Shown piece after piece: positions 59,101 through 64,000 of a stretch of DNA of 64,000 bases. A model generated the notes under the pieces. The model made no database searches, was not told the DNA's origin, and worked only from the letters and a program-made list of their open reading frames with translations. Position numbers and translations under genes: made by a program. Positions within the stretch are counted from its first letter, which is position 1. Each line of letters starts with the position of its first letter. Source of the DNA: Turbatrix aceti (Eukaryota > Nematoda > Chromadorea > Rhabditida > Panagrolaimidae); the NCBI GenBank assembly GCA_963969345.1, contig OZ017766.1, positions 8,928,001 through 8,992,000 of the forward strand, written 5' to 3'.

Positions 59101-59552
59101 AATGATTGGGGAATGTTAAAATTTGATTAGTTTTGAAAAATTTTCTTGACAGTATAACAATTTTGTGACGTTTTGTCGATCCCAAAAAAAACGAAAAAAA
59201 ATAACAAAAAAATCGTTTTAGGAAAAAATATCGTAAAAAAGTAACAAAATCTCAAGCAAAAAATGTTACTTCAGAGAGTCTCGCAACGAAAAAGTCAAAA
59301 TTATCGTAAGATAAGTTTTTTTTATTTTTGAAAAATTATTTCTTTTGAATAATTTTCAAAATCGTTTTTTCCTCACAAAATCAAATGAAACCGTTTTTTA
59401 CTCAAAAAATCAGTAAGAAAAGCTTTTTTTCAGGAATTTCATGCAAAAAAAAACTAATTGTAATTCAACACAAAAATTTTCCGATTTCAGAAAAAAAGGA
59501 AATCCGCTCAATTATTGAATTAATCGATTAACAAAAATCCGGGCGTTTTTAA

Positions 59553-61580
59553 AACACGTTCTGCGAGCCGATTTTGGAATAAGGTGAAGGCCGCGACCCA
59601 GCTAATTTACACCTTCAAATGTTTTGTGCCCAAGTTGTAGGGGGGCATATGGAAGGTTCCAAACGGGCCTTAAAAAATTTTCCAGATGCCGGATTCTGGA
59701 GCTAGGGCTTCTCGACTGTTTCGACGTCAAAATTTCAAACTGCTTCTAAAAATCTGATATTTGGCATACAGGGTAATCTTGGCACGAGAAATCGACTGGT
59801 GTATTCAGATTTTTCAAAAAACATCTGACTTTTTTGAAAAAATTGATTTTCGTCGATTTACCTGTATTTACCGTCAAAAATTGGCTGCGGCGTCCGGGAG
59901 AAAACTCCACGGAAAGTTTTGAAGCCGGAATCGGATAGCCCCTTTTCTGAGACGTCGAATGAGGTATAACACGGAAAAAAATCGATACTATATTTTGACC
60001 ATCCTTGGGTTTGAATGGCGCGCACTCGGTAAAAAGGGCCTAAATCGAGTTTCTGAAATGAATTTTTGTATAGTTGGAAAAATCTGATTTTTGCTTTCCA
60101 GGGGTAACTTGGCACGAGAAATCTATTGAAGTATACAGATTTCTCAAAAAACATCTGATTTTTATGAAATGCTTGATCTTTTTGTTCTACTGTCAATTAC
60201 TGTCACAAAATTGGCTGCGACGTCCGGGAGAAAACTTCACGGGTAGTTTTGACGCCGGCATCGGATTGCACGTCTTTTTTGACGTCGAATGAGGTATGAC
60301 ACGAAAAAATATCGATACTATATGATGACCATATGCCGGCTTTTGTCGCGCGCACTCGGTAAAAAAAGCGTGCAAGCCTCTTTTTTGCCTCACTGGACGA
60401 AAAAGACGTGCGCGCTCGTAACAGGAGTCATGTTCAAAAAAACGCCCTGAAGCCAATTTTTGTTTGTTACCCTTGCGGTCATCTGGAGATGATTGGGCAT
60501 GTCCGAAATATTGTTTTCAGCGACATGCGTTTTTTATTCGAAGATTTTGCGTATTGCCACTGGCATTGAAAGAACATGAAACTATGCAATATCGTAATTC
60601 ATCTCATAATTATCCAATAAAAAGCGGCAATGGCTTAAAACAATACTTCGGACATGCCCAATCAACTCCAGATGACCGCAAGGGTAACAAACAAAAATTG
60701 GCTTCAGGGCGTTTTTTCGAACATGACTCCTGTTACGAGCGCGCACGTCTTTTTCGGGAAAAAGAGGCTTGCACGCTTTTTTTACCGAGTGCGCGCGACA
60801 AAAGTCGGCATATGGTCATCATATAGTATCGATATTTTTTCGTGTCATACCTCATTCGACGTCAAAAAAGACGTGCAATCCGATGCCGGCGTCAAAACTA
60901 CCCGTGAAGTTTTCTCCCGGACGTCGCAGCCAATTTTGTGACAGTAATTGACGGTAGAACAAAAAGATCAAGCATTTCATAAAAATCAGATGTTTTTTGA
61001 GAAATCTGTATACTTCAATAGATTTCTCGTGCCAAGTTACTCCTGGAAAGCAAAAATCAGATTTTTCCAACTATACAAAAATTCATTTCAGAAACTCGAT
61101 TTAGGCCCTTTTTACCGAGTGCGCGCCATTCAAACCCAAGGATGGTCAAAATATAGTATCGATTTTTTTTCGTGTTATACCTCATTCGACGTCTAAAAAG
61201 ATGGACTATCCGATTCCGGCTTCAAAACTTCCCGTGGAGTTCTCTCCTGGACGCCGCAGCCAATTTTTGACGGTAAATACAGGTAAATCGACAAAAATCA
61301 GTTTTTTCAAAAAAATCAGGTGTTTTTTGAGAAAACCAAATACACCAGTCGATTTCTCGTGCCAAGATTACCCTGTATGCCAAATATCAGATTTTTAGAA
61401 GCAGTTTGAAATTTTGACGTCGAAACAGTCGAGAAGCCCTAGCTCCAGAATCCGGCATCTGGAAAATTTTTTAAGGCCCGTTTGGAACCTTCCATATGCC
61501 CCCCTACAACTTGGGCACAAAACATTTGAAGGTGTAAATTAGCTGGGTCGCCGATCCCAAATCGGCTCGCAGAACGTGTT
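59553..61580. mobile_element. Second foldback transposon, 2.0 kb
   Basis: Arms of about 1 kb begin AACACGTTCTGCGAGCCGAT and end with its inverse (ATCGGCTCGCAGAACGTGTT). They are almost fully complementary, with a short spacer near 60520-60640. TTAA flanks both sides (59549-59552 and 61581-61584), a possible target duplication, but A/T-rich flanks leave the boundary uncertain. The inner arms share ggcttcagggcgtttttt, gaacatgactc and gacatgcccaa with palindrome A of the BROX-intron element. No transposase. Confidence 0.85.
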
Positions 61581-61810
61581 TTAACGATTTTGGGGACAAT
61601 TTTTAAGAACAACAACAAATATTATAATTAATAATCAAACTCAAATAAATATTTTACAGAATATCTAATATGTCTACAACACGAATTTTCAACATTATAC
61701 ATAGTACATACATAAATTGTTTTTGGAGTGTTATTAACCGAATCCATTGGCAATGAACGTTCAAGAAAAAGATAAAAGCACTTGACTTCAATTGACCATG
61801 AACGTTTCCG

Positions 61811-61839
61811 TTTGGTTTGGTTTGGTTTGGTTTGGTTTG
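61811..61839. repeat. (GGTTT)n microsatellite
   Basis: About five and a half uninterrupted tttgg pentamers. Confidence 0.9.
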
Positions 61840-62421
61840 CGCCGGACAAGGTGAAAAGCTATAAGCGTGTACGGGCGGGCAGGCGGTTTGATCACCCCCT
61901 CCACCCCTTCATCCTAAGGGCAAATGAAAATCCAGCACAAAATCCGGTGATCGTTATCGCATAGGAATGCAATGGGGTTGGTTGTTGGATGAGACCATGC
62001 ATCATTACACCGTCATCCTCACCTGTATTTTTTTTTGTTCAAAATGAATGTGATTTTTTTTTGATATCTGTGTAATATTAAATAATTTATTAATTTCGAC
62101 GATTGAGTTAGAAATATTCAAGAAAATGAAATTTAAAAAGTCAAAAACATTGCAAACTCAACGTAACTGTAAAAAAAACTGTAACAAAAGGATTACGTTC
62201 ATGAACGCGTTCACTGTTACTTACAAACGCGTGCGCGTGCGCGCCGGCGTGCGCACCAGCAACTCTCACCACGAAAAAATGAACGTGTTTGAATTTTGAG
62301 ATATTGTTACTTTTTGTGTCGCGTCTTGTTTACGGTCGCCGTCTTTGGTGTCTTCTTCTTCGTTTTTATCTATTTCTTATTTGTACAATATATTTTTCAC
62401 TGCCTTTGTGATATTTCCAAC

Positions 62422-63676
62422 ATGGCAGAATCCAGTAGCTTTGCGCAACAACCAAATCCCTCGAGTAGCTTCAACAATCCAAATGGCACAGGCGTTGGTG
62501 TGCCAGCGAATATTGATTATCAAAAGCCGATCGTCCAACTCGCTGAACACTGGATCAAGGATTACTGCAATTCTCGGGAAAAAACGCTCTGTGCCCTGGC
62601 CGAAAAGGTAAGCTTTTTAGCTTTTTTTTTGTTGTTGGTGAACTGTCAAAATAGCCGTTTTTTATTTCAGTTACATTCCGACTATGTAAACGATCATCAG
62701 AGCATTCGTCAACGACTTATGGATCAATTCAAGACCGAACTTGAAGAGACAAAGTGGGTTTTATTTTTTTTTTGCTGCTGGAAAAATGGGACAATTTTTT
62801 GGAAATATCGGTTTTTATGATTTCTATCATGGGGCTAAAAATGCGTTTTTCTGTCTTTTTTTCAAAAAGCGTTGTTTTTTACTGATTTTGTTTGTTTCTT
62901 GAAAAAATGACCTGAATATCGTTTTTTTATTTGAATTTTACCGTAAAAACCGCGTTCCAAAAAAAAACGCTAAAATGACCCGAAAATTTGTAATTTCTGT
63001 CGTAAAAAAATGCCTTTTTTATTGTTTGCAAAATTGAACGGAAATATCATTTTATGACTTCTGTCGTAGCAAAATGCGTTTTTTAAAAATATAAAAATAC
63101 ATTTTTTACCGGATTTTTATCGGTGCCTAAAAAATGGCCGGAAATATCAATTTTTTATGATTTATAATTATTGTATTTAAAAAGAAGGTTTTTTAACCGT
63201 AAACAATTTTTTTGACCGTTTTTTTAAATATTTCCGACAAAAAAGACCAAATATCGGTTTTTATGATTTTTATGTACAAAAATAAAAGAAAAGCCATGAA
63301 ATTTATGAAAAAATGAATTTTATCCATTAAAATTTATTTTGTTTTATTTTATAATAAAAACGGGGTTTTTTTTACCTTTTTGTTCGTTAAAAAACCGTTT
63401 TTTACAGTTTTTTGTTTTTCCAGGGCAGAACTGATCGCAAAACACGAAAGGCAATTTGCCGAAGAAATAGAAAAGCAAAAAGAGCGATGGCAACGAGAAC
63501 TCGATGCAGCAAAGAAGAAGCAGTGGTGTTTTCAGTGCGAAAGCGAAGCCATCTACTACTGCTGCTGGAATACGTCCTACTGCTCGGTTGACTGCCAGCA
63601 ATCTCACTGGGCACTACATCGACGATTCTGTCGACGAAAGAATCCCAACGGCGGAGCTCCGGCCAACAGGACGTGA
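62422..63676 (+). CDS. BRA-1/BRA-2-like MYND zinc finger protein (BS69/ZMYND11 C-terminal type)
   Basis: Exons 62422-62607, 62671-62753 and 63424-63676 give about 173 residues. A Ser/Asn-rich N-terminus is followed by a helical coiled-coil-like region ([20 protein letters not shown]). The C-terminal MYND finger reads [13 protein letters not shown], then [11 protein letters not shown] and HRRFC, followed by a basic RRK. This layout matches the C-terminal region of BS69/ZMYND11. Its short nematode relatives, BRA-1 and BRA-2, bind BMP type I receptors and modulate TGF-beta signalling in C. elegans. MYND fingers bind PxLxP-type peptides. The start was chosen at MAESSSF because upstream in-frame sequence is hydrophobic leader-like noise. 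AATAAA is at 63864-63869. A GC-rich cgcgtgcgcgtgcgcgc run lies about 190 bp upstream. Confidence 0.88.
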
Positions 63677-64000
63677 ACGCGAGATTCTGACTTCAATTTT
63701 ACATATATGTATAACTTACACTGTCGTATCGTTCTTTTTGAATTTTTTTGTGTGTTTGCCTAGTATTTAGACTTTTTTTTTTGTTTCAGATGATTTTCAG
63801 ATTGTTTCATCTTGTCATTTTTCATTTTTTTTCGTGTTGATGTTGTTCACTTTTTTTTTATTAAATAAAATGATTTTTGCAAAACAATTAAAAAATTCAA
63901 AAAAAAAATTTTTTTTTTGTAAAAAAAGTGCAATTATGTCAAAAAAATTCAACGGAAACAAAAAAATAAATACTAAAAAAGTCAATCACGATATTTATTT

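Larger units (their letters stand above)
50650..59540. other. Gene desert, AT-rich
   Basis: Long homopolymer A/T runs dominate and no exon-like structure was found. Contents noted: a family A core (51165-51395), hAT-like remnants (54730-54880), one clean hAT-like MITE (55651-56131) and a direct repeat of about 55 bases at 57678-57733 and 57803-57860 (attcaattttgcaagaaaat). The 204-codon open frame at 51612-52226 (minus) looks non-coding. Confidence 0.5.

Overview
The window looks like nuclear DNA of a nematode, probably in the Rhabditida. It is AT-rich, and its genes are split by short introns with gtgagt-type donors and tttttcag-type acceptors. Several gene families point to nematodes: a CPG4-type chondroitin proteoglycan, a 7TM chemoreceptor, a BRA-type MYND protein, an FMRFamide-like peptide precursor and tandem secreted class 3 lipases. 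All exon structures were assembled by hand from reading frame and splice phase. No similarity search was run, and the species cannot be named.

Layout. 1-7 kb: a tandem array of secreted lipase genes, with two intact copies, one frameshifted copy and one exon fragment. A palindromic MITE sits at the same intron position in both intact copies. 8.5-9.1 kb: a small two-finger C2H2 gene (minus). 12.9-15.9 kb: an unrecognised three-exon gene (minus) that shares a 261-bp divergent promoter region with EMG1. 16.1-22.6 kb: EMG1 and BROX on the same strand, 160 bp apart. BROX intron 1 is almost entirely a 2.87-kb foldback transposon and intron 2 holds a hAT-type MITE. 23.5-26.7 kb: BRF1, with a tRNA-like element just upstream, convergent with the ribosomal protein eL42 gene. 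29.4-36.7 kb: a 7TM receptor, then two secreted Pro-rich proteins, the second carrying a CPG4-type domain and a 200-N assembly gap in its intron. 38.8-40.8 kb: a core 1 beta-1,3-galactosyltransferase-like gene. 41.0-41.3 kb: an FLP-type neuropeptide precursor (minus). 42.1-43.8 kb: a rearranged BEL/Pao LTR element with two near-identical LTRs and a tRNA-Gly primer site. 48.5-50.6 kb: a secreted Thr/Pro-rich protein with a PAN/apple-like end (minus). 62.4-63.7 kb: a BRA-1/BRA-2-like MYND protein. The stretch from 50.7 to 62.4 kb is a gene desert with a second foldback element at 59.6-61.6 kb.

Functionally the genes are a mixture. Housekeeping genes (EMG1 in ribosome biogenesis, eL42, and BRF1 for RNA polymerase III) sit beside extracellular genes (lipases, proteoglycan, mucin-like protein, glycosyltransferase) and signalling genes (receptor, neuropeptide, BRA). 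Much of the rest is non-autonomous DNA transposon sequence. Most of it forms perfect or near-perfect inverted repeats, and several copies keep clean 8-bp target duplications.
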